This document shows positions 52,698-61,717 of a stretch of DNA of 64,000 bases, in pieces (positions within the stretch are counted from its first letter, which is position 1; each line of letters starts with the position of its first letter). The stretch lies in NCBI RefSeq assembly GCF_002157465.1, contig NZ_NHOC01000010.1, forward strand, positions 124,001-188,000. The letters run 5' to 3'. The translations under genes were made by a program, and so were the position numbers. The DNA is from Butyricicoccus porcorum (lineage in GTDB: Bacteria > Bacillota > Clostridia > Oscillospirales > Butyricicoccaceae). The notes beneath the pieces were generated by a model. The model was not told the DNA's origin, made no database searches, and saw only the letters and a list, made by a program, of their open reading frames with translations.

Positions 52698-53711
52698 ATG
52701 ATCGTTGTATTGAAAAAAGGTTGCCCGAAGGACGAAGTTGAACGGCTTACTGGTTGGATTGAGCATTTTCATGTCAGTGTAAATCCGATTGTCGGTGAAG
52801 AAACCACAATCCTTGGTCTTGTCGGCGATACCTCTGCGGTTGATAAGGATACCCTGATGCTCAACCAGTGGGTTGACCGCGTCATGAAGGTACAGGAGCC
52901 GTTCAAGCTCGCAAACCGTCAGATGCATCCGGAAAATACCGTTGTCGATATCAACGGCGTCAAGGTCGGCGGCAATAAGCTGGTCGTCATGGCCGGCCCG
53001 TGCTCCGTCGAGAGCGAGCCGCAGATCTGCGAGATCGCCGCAGAAGTCCAGCGTCAGGGTGCAGCGATTCTGCGCGGCGGTGCGTGGAAGCCGCGTTCCT
53101 CCCCGTACTCTTTCCAGGGCATGAAGGCACAGGGTCTCGAACTGCTGTGCAAGGCGAAGGAAAAGACCGGTCTGCCGATTGTCACGGAAATTACCAATCC
53201 GGCTCATATCGAGCTGTTCGAGGGCAAGGTCGACTGCTATCAGGTCGGCGCGCGCAATATGCAGAACTTTGAGCTGCTCAAGGAACTGGGTAAGACCCGT
53301 ACACCGGTTCTGCTGAAGCGCGGCTTCGCCAACACGCTGGAGGAGTTCCTGATGTCCGCCGAGTACATCATGGCGGGCGGCAATGAGCAGGTTATCCTGT
53401 GCGAACGCGGCATCCGTACCTATGAAACCTACACGAGAAACACGCTGGATATCAGCGCAGTTCCGGCACTCAAGCGCCTGAGCCATCTGCCGGTTGTGGT
53501 CGATCCGTCGCATGCCGCAGGTATCTACTGGATGGTAGAGCCGCTGGCAATGTCTGCCATCGCCGCAGGCGCAGACGGCCTCATTATCGAAGTGCACAAC
53601 GATCCGGCGCACGCGCTGTCCGACGGCGCACAGTCGCTGACCTATGAGCACTTCGCTCGCACAATGGGCAAGATTCGTGCGGTTGCCGGTGCAATCGGCC
53701 GCGAAATCTAA
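52698..53711 (+). CDS. aroF: 3-deoxy-7-phosphoheptulonate (DAHP) synthase, class I-beta
   Basis: A 337-residue DAHP synthase with an N-terminal ferredoxin-like/ACT-type regulatory domain (about residues 1-70) and the I-beta barrel (MAGPCSVESEPQI, RGGAWKPRSSPYSFQG, GARNMQNFELL, LKRGFANTLEEF, ICERGIRTYE, VVDPSHAAG). It joins phosphoenolpyruvate and erythrose 4-phosphate at the head of the shikimate pathway; the extra domain suggests feedback control by an aromatic amino acid. ATG 52698 follows GGAG. First gene of the aro operon behind the T-box. Confidence 0.96.
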   Translation: MIVVLKKGCPKDEVERLTGWIEHFHVSVNPIVGEETTILGLVGDTSAVDKDTLMLNQWVDRVMKVQEPFKLANRQMHPENTVVDINGVKVGGNKLVVMAGPCSVESEPQICEIAAEVQRQGAAILRGGAWKPRSSPYSFQGMKAQGLELLCKAKEKTGLPIVTEITNPAHIELFEGKVDCYQVGARNMQNFELLKELGKTRTPVLLKRGFANTLEEFLMSAEYIMAGGNEQVILCERGIRTYETYTRNTLDISAVPALKRLSHLPVVVDPSHAAGIYWMVEPLAMSAIAAGADGLIIEVHNDPAHALSDGAQSLTYEHFARTMGKIRAVAGAIGREI

Positions 53712-53726
53712 GCAGGAGGCAAAACA

Positions 53727-54767
53727 ATGTATCATCTTTCCCTTCAGGGCTCTACCAGCACATCTGATATCTATATCGGCGCAGGTGTGTTCCAACAGAC
53801 TGCCAAGCGCGTTGCAGAAAAATTCAAGCCCGCACGCATTCATGTCGTCACGGACTCCAATGTTGCACCGCTCTATCTCAAGGAGCTGTGTGCGGAGTTC
53901 CCGCTGAATATCACGACGACTGTCATTCCCGCAGGTGAAGAATACAAAAACCTCGATACTGTTGCAGGCATTTATGCCGACATGAGTAAAGCCGAGCTGA
54001 CCCGTTCCGACCTTGTCATTGCACTGGGCGGCGGTGTCGTCGGCGATATCACCGGCTTTGCTGCGGCAACCTATCTGCGCGGCATTCATGTCTGCCAGAT
54101 TCCGACCACGCTGCTGTCGCAGGTTGATTCCTCTGTCGGCGGCAAGACCGGTGTCGACCTGCCGCAGGGCAAAAACCTTGTCGGCGCGTTTTATCAGCCG
54201 GAGCTGGTCATGATTGACACAGACATTCTGACTTCCCTGCCAGAGCGCATTTTTAACGACGGCATGGCAGAGGTCATCAAATATGGCTGTATTTCCAATC
54301 CGACGATTCTCGAACTGATTGCAGAGCCGGACTTCAAGTCGAATATGGAACAGATTGTATACGAATCGGTGCGCATCAAACGCGACGTCGTTCAGCAGGA
54401 CGAACACGACACCGGTCTGCGTATGATTCTGAATTTCGGTCATACCATTGGCCATGCGGCAGAGAAGGTCGGTCATTTCACCGAGCTGTCACACGGTCAG
54501 GCAGTTGCCATCGGCATGGTACAGGCCGCAAAGCTGGGCGCTGCGCTGGGCGAAGCCGACCTGACCGAACAGATTGTTGCCGCTTGCAAGGCACACGACC
54601 TGCCGACTGAGCTCCCATATCCGACAGAGGACATCTACACCGCTCTGCTGCACGATAAAAAGCGCACGGCGGACACCATGAACTTCATTCTGGTACATCC
54701 GCTCGGCAAGGCTGTTATTCATAAAATCCCGCTGGAGCAGCTGCACCAGCTCATCACAGCGCTGTAA
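53727..54767 (+). CDS. aroB: 3-dehydroquinate synthase
   Basis: A 346-residue AroB that cyclises DAHP to 3-dehydroquinate using NAD+ and a metal. VIPAGEEYKNLDTV, IALGGGVVGDITGFAAATYLRG (NAD loop, quoted in part), PTTLLSQVDSSVGGKTGVD and metal-ligand segments MILNFGHTIGHAAE and HGQAVAIGM are present. It follows aroF by 15 bp with an AGGAGG ribosome site. Confidence 0.96.
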   Translation: MYHLSLQGSTSTSDIYIGAGVFQQTAKRVAEKFKPARIHVVTDSNVAPLYLKELCAEFPLNITTTVIPAGEEYKNLDTVAGIYADMSKAELTRSDLVIALGGGVVGDITGFAAATYLRGIHVCQIPTTLLSQVDSSVGGKTGVDLPQGKNLVGAFYQPELVMIDTDILTSLPERIFNDGMAEVIKYGCISNPTILELIAEPDFKSNMEQIVYESVRIKRDVVQQDEHDTGLRMILNFGHTIGHAAEKVGHFTELSHGQAVAIGMVQAAKLGAALGEADLTEQIVAACKAHDLPTELPYPTEDIYTALLHDKKRTADTMNFILVHPLGKAVIHKIPLEQLHQLITAL

Positions 54768-54776
54768 GGAGGAACT

Positions 54777-55874
54777 ATGGGTTCTGTTTGGGGAAATAAT
54801 TTCAAACTGACCATTTTCGGCGAATCACATGGCGGCGGCATTGGCTGCGTACTCGACGGCTTTCCAGCCGGCGTAGCCTATGACGAGGAATTTATTCTGT
54901 CGGAAATGGATCGCCGTGCACCGGGCAAAAACCGTCAGTCCACGGCGCGCCGTGAAAAGGACCTGCCGAAGGTCCTTTCCGGCGTATTTGAGGGAAAAAC
55001 CACTGGTACACCAATTTCGTGTGTCATTGAAAATACCGATACCCGTTCGGGTGATTATCGCAATTTGATCGACCATCCGCGCCCCGGTCATGCGGACTAC
55101 ACCGGACGCATTCGCTTCCATGGCTGCAACGACCCGCGCGGCGGCGGACATTTTTCCGGACGCCTGACTGCCCCGCTCGTATTCGCGGGTGCCATGTGCA
55201 AGCTGTTCCTGCGCTCGAAGGGGATGGCAGTTGGCTCACATATCGCCTCCATCGGTCAGATTATGGACACGCCGTTTGATGACGTATGCATTCCGGCAGA
55301 ACAGCTGGAAACCCTGCGCACACAGCAGTATCCAATCATCAATCCGCGTGCACAGCAGGCGATGCTCGATCAAATCGATCAGGCGCGCGAAGCGCTGGAT
55401 TCGCTCGGCGGTATCATTGAATGCGCCGTCATCGGCGTTCCCGCCGGTCTGGGCTCTCCGATGCTGTGTCCGGCTGAGGGCCGCATCTCTTCCCTTTTGT
55501 TCGCTGTTCCGGCGGTCAAGGGCGTAGAATTTGGCGCAGGCTTCTCCATTTCCGCCATGCACGGTTCAGAGGCAAATGACCGCATGATTCTCGAAGACGG
55601 TGTGGTCAAAACTGAAACCAACAACAATGGCGGTATTCTGGGCGGCATCACAAGCGGCATGCCAATAGTTGTACGCGCAGCGATTAAGCCGACGCCGTCC
55701 ATCTCCCGTGAGCAGATGACGCTCAATCTGGCGGACGGCAAGGTGGAACCTCTGGTCATCAAGGGACGGCACGACCCGTGTATCGTCACGCGTGCCGCAC
55801 CTGTTGTCGAAGCAGCCGTCGCGGTTGCCATGACCGATTTGTATTTGGAGGCCTACGGATATGCGCAAGATTGA
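54777..55874 (+). CDS. aroC: Chorismate synthase
   Basis: A 365-residue AroC that converts EPSP to chorismate and needs reduced FMN. Family signatures are FGESHGGGIGCVLDGFPAG (start), RPGHADYTGRIRF, DPRGGGHFSGRLTAPLV and GGITSGMPIVVRAAIKPTPS. It begins 9 bp after aroB with GGAGG and overlaps the start of pheA by 14 bp. Confidence 0.96.
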   Translation: MGSVWGNNFKLTIFGESHGGGIGCVLDGFPAGVAYDEEFILSEMDRRAPGKNRQSTARREKDLPKVLSGVFEGKTTGTPISCVIENTDTRSGDYRNLIDHPRPGHADYTGRIRFHGCNDPRGGGHFSGRLTAPLVFAGAMCKLFLRSKGMAVGSHIASIGQIMDTPFDDVCIPAEQLETLRTQQYPIINPRAQQAMLDQIDQAREALDSLGGIIECAVIGVPAGLGSPMLCPAEGRISSLLFAVPAVKGVEFGAGFSISAMHGSEANDRMILEDGVVKTETNNNGGILGGITSGMPIVVRAAIKPTPSISREQMTLNLADGKVEPLVIKGRHDPCIVTRAAPVVEAAVAVAMTDLYLEAYGYAQD

Positions 55875-57003
55875 AGACATTCGCCGTGATATCAACGCGA
55901 TTGACCACGAAATTCTAAAGCTGTTCCTCAAGCGCATGAAATGTGCGGAGGAAGTTTCCGATTATAAAATGGCGAACGGCGGACAAGTGCTCGTTCCATC
56001 GAGAGAAACTGAGCTGCTGGACACGATGCTGAAGGACATTCCGGATGAGCTCAAGCTGGAGTATTCCTCCCTGCTTCGCACCACAACGCGCGTCAGCCGC
56101 AAGCACCAGTACTTCCGCATGCTGGAGGCCGAGCCGGAACGGCTCAAGCTGGACATCCAGCCGCGCATTACCGACCCGAAGATGGTTTATTACGGCGGAC
56201 TTCCCGCATCCTATCAGGATATGGCCTGCTCGGAATTGTTCCCGAACGCAGAAAGACGCCCCATGGAATCATGGGAGGACGTTTTTCGCGCTGTGGTAAA
56301 CGGCGAAGCTGATGCTGGCGTCGTTCCGGTCGAAAACTCGACGGCAGGAACTGTCAACGAAATATATGATTTACTCCAGCAGTATGGTTTGTATATTTCT
56401 CATTCGCATGTCAAGGTAATCCGGCACTGTATCGCCGGATGTAAAGGTACTACCCTTGATAGTGTAAAAGAGGTGTATTCCCATCCACAGGCGCTCCGCC
56501 AGTGCCAGCAGTACATCAAGAAGCACGGCTACATGCTGCTGGAGGAAAGCAACACAGCGGTTGCCGCAAATAAAATTGCACAGCTCGCTGATCCGACCAA
56601 AGCTGCCATCTGCTCCGAGGCTGCGGCGAAGCTATACGGCCTGGAAATTCTGGAAACAAGCGTCAACGACGGTGACTACAACCAGACGCGGTTCATTGCA
56701 GTGCAGCGCACACTGTCCGCACAACCGGGTGATACCCGTGTCAGCCTTGTGCTGACGCTTCCGCATGTCGTCGGCAGCCTGTACGGTTCGCTCGCCGTGT
56801 TTGCTGACTACGGCCTGAACATGACGGAAATTCATTCTCGTCCGCTTCCGGATATGCCGTGGAATTATTGCTTCTATATTGATTTTGATGGAAATCTGCT
56901 CGACCAGGATACACGTGCGCTGATCTATCAGCTGACACAGGAATGCGCCTATGTCCGTGTGCTCGGTTCGTATCCGGTCAGCCAGGAGGAGGGCACAAAA
57001 TGA
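55861..57003 (+). CDS. pheA: Bifunctional chorismate mutase/prephenate dehydratase
   Basis: A 380-residue P-protein. Residues 1-90 are an AroQ-type chorismate mutase (IRRDINAIDHEILKLFLKR and KMANGGQVLVPSRE); residues ~107-285 the dehydratase, with GLPASYQDMA, VVPVENSTAGTVNE and the catalytic TRF motif (YNQTRFIAVQ); residues ~295-375 an ACT domain for phenylalanine (LPHVVGSLYGSLA, EIHSRP). The product is phenylpyruvate. The gene overlaps aroC at its start and aroA at its end (ATGA). Confidence 0.96.
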   Translation: MRKIEDIRRDINAIDHEILKLFLKRMKCAEEVSDYKMANGGQVLVPSRETELLDTMLKDIPDELKLEYSSLLRTTTRVSRKHQYFRMLEAEPERLKLDIQPRITDPKMVYYGGLPASYQDMACSELFPNAERRPMESWEDVFRAVVNGEADAGVVPVENSTAGTVNEIYDLLQQYGLYISHSHVKVIRHCIAGCKGTTLDSVKEVYSHPQALRQCQQYIKKHGYMLLEESNTAVAANKIAQLADPTKAAICSEAAAKLYGLEILETSVNDGDYNQTRFIAVQRTLSAQPGDTRVSLVLTLPHVVGSLYGSLAVFADYGLNMTEIHSRPLPDMPWNYCFYIDFDGNLLDQDTRALIYQLTQECAYVRVLGSYPVSQEEGTK

Positions 57004-58307
57004 GTCTGACACTTTCCCCTGTCCCCGCACTGCGCGGTACCGTGACTGTGCCGGGAGACAAATCCATTTCCCACCGCGCGGTTATGCTCGGCGCACTCGC
57101 GGAGGGTACGACCCACATCACCGGTTTTTTGATGGGTGAGGACTGTCTGTCCACCATCTCCTGCTTTCGCAAGATGGGTATTGACATTGAAGTTTCAGAT
57201 GAAGAGGTTGTTGTGCATGGCGCAGGCCTGCACGGTCTGAAAGCGCCGACCGAACTTCTGTACACCGGCAATTCCGGCACAACCACCCGCCTGCTGTGCG
57301 GCATCCTCGCCGGACAGCCCTTCTCCTCTGTTCTCAACGGCGATGCCTCCATTCAGAAACGTCCGATGGGGCGCATCATCAAGCCACTGCGCCTGATGGG
57401 CGCGGATATCGACGGCAAGGACGGCAATCTCTGCCCGCTGACCATTCATCCTGCGCCGCTCTCCGGCATCCGCTATGAGCTGCCGGTTGCGAGTGCACAG
57501 CTAAAATCTGCAGTCCTGCTCGCCGGACTGTTTGCCGACGGACAGACAACAGTAGTAGAACCCGCTGCCTCGCGCGACCACACGGAACGCATGCTGCGCG
57601 GACTCGGCGCAAAGGTGGAGACTGTGGGCAATGTCATCACACTGACACCGCCGGATACGCTGCGCGCTGTCGATGTTGAAGTTCCCGGCGATATCTCCTC
57701 CGCAGCTTATTTTCTCGTGGCCGGCCTGATTCTGCCGGACAGCGAAATTATTATCCGCAATGTCGGCGTCAATCCGACGCGCACCGGCATTCTGGATGCA
57801 CTGGACGCGATGGGGGCAGATATTGAGCGTCTGAATGAACGCGGCGATGTCGAGCCGGTCTGCGACCTGCGCGTGCGTTCCTCCCGTCTGCACGGCACAG
57901 TCATCGGCGGCGATATCATCCCGCGGCTGATTGACGAGCTGCCGGTTTTGGCAGTTGCAGCCGCATTTGCCGAGGGTGAAACCGTCATCCGCGACGCACA
58001 GGAACTCAAGGTCAAGGAATCCAACCGTATCGCGGCGATGACAACGGAACTGTCCCGCACAGGTGCGGATGTCCGTGAAACAGAAGACGGCATGGTTATC
58101 TGTGGCGGCAAGCCGCTCCACGGCGCGGATTTTCTCAGCTATGCTGACCACCGCGTTGCAATGAGCATGGCGGTGTGTGCGCTGGCCTGCGAAGGCTCGT
58201 CCTCCATCGATGACCCAGCCTGTGTCGCCATTTCCTATCCGACGTTCTTCGATACGCTGGATAGCCTGAAAAACAACGAAGCATCCGGCAGGAGGTCGAA
58301 GCTATGA
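57000..58307 (+). CDS. aroA: EPSP synthase (3-phosphoshikimate 1-carboxyvinyltransferase)
   Basis: A 435-residue EPSP synthase with two inverted beta/alpha domains. PGDKSISHRAVMLGALAEG binds substrate phosphate, YTGNSGTTTRLLCGILA (LDVGNAGT-type motif) and DELPVLAVAAAFAEG, KVKESNRIAAM and ADHRVAMSMAV are further signatures. In the first part it reads GNSGTTTR rather than the GNAGTAMR of class I enzymes, so it is closer to class II (less glyphosate-sensitive) enzymes; this is an inference. Starts in an ATGA overlap with pheA and ends in another with aroE-aroK. Confidence 0.95.
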   Translation: MSLTLSPVPALRGTVTVPGDKSISHRAVMLGALAEGTTHITGFLMGEDCLSTISCFRKMGIDIEVSDEEVVVHGAGLHGLKAPTELLYTGNSGTTTRLLCGILAGQPFSSVLNGDASIQKRPMGRIIKPLRLMGADIDGKDGNLCPLTIHPAPLSGIRYELPVASAQLKSAVLLAGLFADGQTTVVEPAASRDHTERMLRGLGAKVETVGNVITLTPPDTLRAVDVEVPGDISSAAYFLVAGLILPDSEIIIRNVGVNPTRTGILDALDAMGADIERLNERGDVEPVCDLRVRSSRLHGTVIGGDIIPRLIDELPVLAVAAAFAEGETVIRDAQELKVKESNRIAAMTTELSRTGADVRETEDGMVICGGKPLHGADFLSYADHRVAMSMAVCALACEGSSSIDDPACVAISYPTFFDTLDSLKNNEASGRRSKL

Positions 58308-59683
58308 TTCTGACAATGGAAGAATTTCGGGCATACCAGCCTGAAAAACCGACCTTCGCGCTGTTCGGTCACCCGATTGCACACACCATGTCGCCGGAAC
58401 TGCACGCACTGCTGTTTGCAGCATCGGGCAAGGATTGTACCTATTTCGCAGTCGATGTGCCGCCAGAGGATCTCGCGGAGGCCATGCAGATCGCCAGCGA
58501 AAAATGCGGCGGTCTGAACCTGACCATTCCGCACAAAAAGGCGGTTTTCGACTATCTTGATGCCGTTGATGAAGCCGCGCGTGACCTCGGCAGTGTCAAC
58601 ACCGTGCATTTCCGGGACGGCAAAGCCATCGGCTATAATACCGACATCCTCGGCTTCTCCGGTTCTCTGGAATTTGACGGTATCGATCCAAAGGGTAAAA
58701 TCGCCGTCGTGTGCGGCTATGGCGGTGTTTCGCGTGTCATGGCCTATCATCTCGCCAATGTAGGCGCCAAAGTGTTGATTACCGGGCGCAATCTGGCTAA
58801 GGCAAAAGCGCTGCGCAATGAGCTGCGCGGTTATCTGCCGGAGGCGGATATCGACATTATGCCCGCCACCCAGCTGCCGCGTGCTACTGAAATCGTCGTC
58901 AACGGCACACCGCTCGGCATGTATCCGCATGAAGACGGCACTCCGTTGGACAAGCTGCCAGTCGGCACAACTTATGTTTTTGATGCAGTCTACAATCCCC
59001 CGCTCACTACAATCATGCGGCTCGCGCCGGGCAATGCCAAGACGCGCAATGGCCTGCTGATGCTGGTACTTCAAGCGGCCTATGCCCAGACCATCTGGTT
59101 CGGTACGCAGTTTGAACAGGCAAGCCTGACGCGCATTCTACGCCTGCTCGCGGGCGACATGGCAAAAAAACGCCTCAAGACAATCTATGGCAAAAGCAAT
59201 ATCGTCCTGTGTGGCTTCATGGGCAGCGGAAAAACCACCATTGGCCGCAAACTGGCGCGGGCGCTGCAATGCGAGTTTATCGATATGGACGATTATCTGG
59301 AAGAGCGCGAAGGCAAGAAAATCTCCGATATCTTTGCAGAGGTTGGAGAAGAAGGCTTCCGCGATATCGAGACCCGGTGCGCGCATGAAATTGCGGACAA
59401 AACCGACTGTGTCATTGCGCTGGGCGGCGGTGCAGTTCTCCGCGCGGAAAATGTCGAGCAGTACAAAAAGAACGGTCTGCTCATCCATTTGAATACGCCG
59501 TTTTATCGTATTGTCCAGAATCTCAGCCGTGACACCTCCCGCCCCCTGCTACAGGGCGACAAAGAGAAGCAGACACGTCTGCTGTACAACCGGCGCAAAC
59601 GCATTTATGTATCCTGCGCTGACCGCTCGGTTTCGGGTACACGCATTTCCGAAATCATAGATTCGATATTTAATGCGATTTGA
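58304..59683 (+). CDS. aroE-aroK: Shikimate dehydrogenase-shikimate kinase fusion
   Basis: A 459-residue bifunctional enzyme. Residues 1-285 are AroE: FGHPIAHTMSPELHALLF, NLTIPHKKAVFDYLD (catalytic Lys), GYNTDILGF (Asp), a VVCGYGGVSRVMAYHL NADP loop and GTPLGMYPHEDGTPLD. Residues ~300-459 are AroK: LCGFMGSGKTTIGRKLA (Walker A), FIDMDDYLEEREGKKISDIF and ALGGGAVLR. It reduces dehydroshikimate and then phosphorylates shikimate, two consecutive reactions. The gene ends the aro operon; the enzyme for the step before (dehydroquinate dehydratase) is not in the window. Confidence 0.94.
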   Translation: MILTMEEFRAYQPEKPTFALFGHPIAHTMSPELHALLFAASGKDCTYFAVDVPPEDLAEAMQIASEKCGGLNLTIPHKKAVFDYLDAVDEAARDLGSVNTVHFRDGKAIGYNTDILGFSGSLEFDGIDPKGKIAVVCGYGGVSRVMAYHLANVGAKVLITGRNLAKAKALRNELRGYLPEADIDIMPATQLPRATEIVVNGTPLGMYPHEDGTPLDKLPVGTTYVFDAVYNPPLTTIMRLAPGNAKTRNGLLMLVLQAAYAQTIWFGTQFEQASLTRILRLLAGDMAKKRLKTIYGKSNIVLCGFMGSGKTTIGRKLARALQCEFIDMDDYLEEREGKKISDIFAEVGEEGFRDIETRCAHEIADKTDCVIALGGGAVLRAENVEQYKKNGLLIHLNTPFYRIVQNLSRDTSRPLLQGDKEKQTRLLYNRRKRIYVSCADRSVSGTRISEIIDSIFNAI

Positions 59684-59797
59684 CAGCATTGTCACCGCAC
59701 ATTTCCGGCAATTGAAATATACTTGATTTCCTTGCGAAATTCATCCGTTTTTTTGGTTGTATTTGCAATTGTAAAGACCTTTTGAACGTGGTAAGAT

Positions 59798-59832
59798 AAT
59801 CTGGTGCCTGCGAGGGCATCAGATTATTTTTT
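59798..59832 (+). terminator. Terminator between the aro operon and the MATE gene
   Basis: AATCTGGTGCC pairs with GGCATCAGATT (one G-T pair), followed by ATTTTTTTG. It lies 20 bp before the MATE start, so it may be an attenuator for that gene rather than the aro terminator. Confidence 0.7.
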
Positions 59833-59852
59833 TGCAAAGGATGCAAACAGCC

Positions 59853-61208
59853 ATGAAGGATATGACAAAGGGAAACCCGACCAAACTGATTCTGCAATTT
59901 GCCATTCCATTGCTCATCAGCAATCTGTTTCAGCAGGTATACAGCCTGGCAGATACGCGTATCGTCGGCAGCTTCCTTGGCGAGGAAGTACTGGCGGCGG
60001 TCGGCGCGACCTCTTCTCTCAATTCACTTGTAATCGGACTGTTGATGGGAATGACGAACGGTTTTGCAATCGTCACAGCGCGTTTTTTCGGTGCAGATGA
60101 CCGAAAGAGCATGAAAAAGGCAATCGCAGGTACCATTGTGCTCGCCGCCGGTACCGTCGCGGTTCTCACCGTTCTGTCAGTCGTATTCCTGACCCCGCTT
60201 CTCCGCATCCTCAATACGCCCGACTATCTGCTCGTACAGGCCGCTTCCTATTTCCGTATCATTCTGCTCGGCATGATGGTCACAGTGTTCTATAACGGCT
60301 GTGCAGCGACGCTGCGCGCAGTGGGCGACAGTGTAACTCCATTGATTTTCCTTGTCATTGCCACAGTTTCCAATGTCGGCCTCGACCTGCTGTTTATCTG
60401 TGTGTTCCACAGCGGTGTACCGGGTGCGGCCATTGCCACGGTGCTCGCTCAGGGCATTTCGGTTATCCTATGCCTGCTGTTCATCAAAAAGCGCTACCCG
60501 GAGCTTGTGCCATGCTGCGATGACTTCATGCGTCTGTTCCACGACCGTCATCTGGTCAGCTGGATGTACAGCACCGGTCTTTCGATGGGCTTCATGCTGT
60601 CACTCGTCAACATCGGTTCTGTTGTACTGCAAAGTGCCATCAATACCTTCGGTGCCAACACCATCGTCGCGCACACAGCGGCGCGCAAGCTGACTGAGCT
60701 GTTCATGATGCCATTTTCCGTGCTTGCCACAACAATGGCTACCTATTGCAGTCAGAACCTTGGCGCAGGCAAAATCGAGCGCATCAAAGCGGGCATATGG
60801 CGCGCACTCATACTCTCATGGATCTGGTGCGGCATTGTCATCGTCATATGCTACTCCATTGTGCCAACGCTGATCTACATGGTAACCGGTAGCACAACTG
60901 CAGAAATTCTCAATACCGCGACAAAATATCTGCATATCAACTGCATTTTCTATTTTGTCACCGTTGTGATTTCTGTCCTGCGCAATTCGCTCCAGGGCAT
61001 GGGCGACATGGTCACGCCGCTGGTGTCCAGCAGCATCGAATTGGTCGGCAAAGTGCTGATTGTCGTGCTGCTCGTCCCGCGTCTGGATTATATGGGTGTC
61101 ATCGTATCTGAACCGATTATCTGGTTTATTATGGTCATCCCGCTGATTATCCAGGTAATCTTTGGCAAGACCTTCCGTATTATGCGGGAGGAAACGCAAC
61201 CTGCATAA
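59853..61208 (+). CDS. MATE family efflux transporter
   Basis: A 451-residue polytopic exporter with twelve hydrophobic helices. The family start (KGNPTKLILQFAIPLLISNLFQQVYSLADTRIVG, spanning about residues 6-39) and the pseudo-repeat in the second half (AHTAARKLTELFMMPFSVLATTMATYCSQNLGAGK) are typical of DinF/MepA-like MATE proteins, which exchange cationic compounds for Na+ or H+. Substrate unknown. ATG 59853 is preferred, eleven bases after AAAGGA; the in-frame TTG at 59832 lies in the terminator T-run. A strong terminator follows. Confidence 0.92.
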   Translation: MKDMTKGNPTKLILQFAIPLLISNLFQQVYSLADTRIVGSFLGEEVLAAVGATSSLNSLVIGLLMGMTNGFAIVTARFFGADDRKSMKKAIAGTIVLAAGTVAVLTVLSVVFLTPLLRILNTPDYLLVQAASYFRIILLGMMVTVFYNGCAATLRAVGDSVTPLIFLVIATVSNVGLDLLFICVFHSGVPGAAIATVLAQGISVILCLLFIKKRYPELVPCCDDFMRLFHDRHLVSWMYSTGLSMGFMLSLVNIGSVVLQSAINTFGANTIVAHTAARKLTELFMMPFSVLATTMATYCSQNLGAGKIERIKAGIWRALILSWIWCGIVIVICYSIVPTLIYMVTGSTTAEILNTATKYLHINCIFYFVTVVISVLRNSLQGMGDMVTPLVSSSIELVGKVLIVVLLVPRLDYMGVIVSEPIIWFIMVIPLIIQVIFGKTFRIMREETQPA

Positions 61209-61213
61209 AGACT

Positions 61214-61245
61214 GACAGCTGCCGCACATATACGGCAGCTGTTTT
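61214..61245 (+). terminator. Terminator of the MATE gene
   Basis: ACAGCTGCCG pairs with CGGCAGCTGT, then TTTTTGT. A second stem, AAATACCG/CGGTATTT (61274-61300), without a T-run, follows. Confidence 0.9.
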
Positions 61246-61396
61246 TGTATCTCCCTGCCTGATGCCAAAATAAAAATACCGCAGCGGTGCTACGGTATTT
61301 CAGGCGCGTTCTCTGAAAATCAGGAAAATTCAGTACGCTTAAATAAAATGAAAGGAATTAAAATGAAAAAGAGAGAGAAATAAGAGTAATATGTCA

Positions 61397-61481
61397 ATTC
61401 ACATCCGGCACAAAGCTGGATGGAGCGGATTGGTTGTCTGCCGCTTTTGTTTCTCTGAGGAAACCGGCCGGGCAGCTGGCC
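61397..61481 (+). ncRNA. Guanidine-IV-like (mepA-type) structured RNA, copy 1
   Basis: The core GGTTGTCTGCCGCTTTTG, an apical stem GTTTCT/GGAAAC and GCCGGGCAGCTGGCC (61432-61481) recur in copy 2 with a different apical stem and a 4-nt length difference. In both, GGCC-GGGCAGCT-GGCC forms a hairpin whose loop can pair with the upstream CTGCC as a pseudoknot. A 7-bp stem ATCCGGC/GCTGGAT precedes it. It lies upstream of an EmrE-type exporter gene. The class name is inferred from this structure and the exporter context, not from a model search. Confidence 0.5.
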
Positions 61482-61717
61482 GAGAGATGTGTTTCATTTG
61501 TTTGTTTCTTAACTCTGGTAATAGAATACACTATTTTTTCCTTTCTTTGGTGACAGAATTGCGAAAAATTTTTTACAATTTTACGACGTATTTGTTTCTG
61601 AATCATGAACGACAAAAAAGAACCATTCTCGCCCGGCACATCCCCGTGCTTGACTATCTTTTTCCCATATTCTAAAATAATCTTCGGCTTTACTTTTTTA
61701 CATATAAAGGAGTTTCT

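Noticed and set aside
52518-54476. A 652-codon open frame on the minus strand opposite aroF and aroB
   Set aside because: It is antisense to two well-conserved genes, has no family motifs and results from their codon bias.
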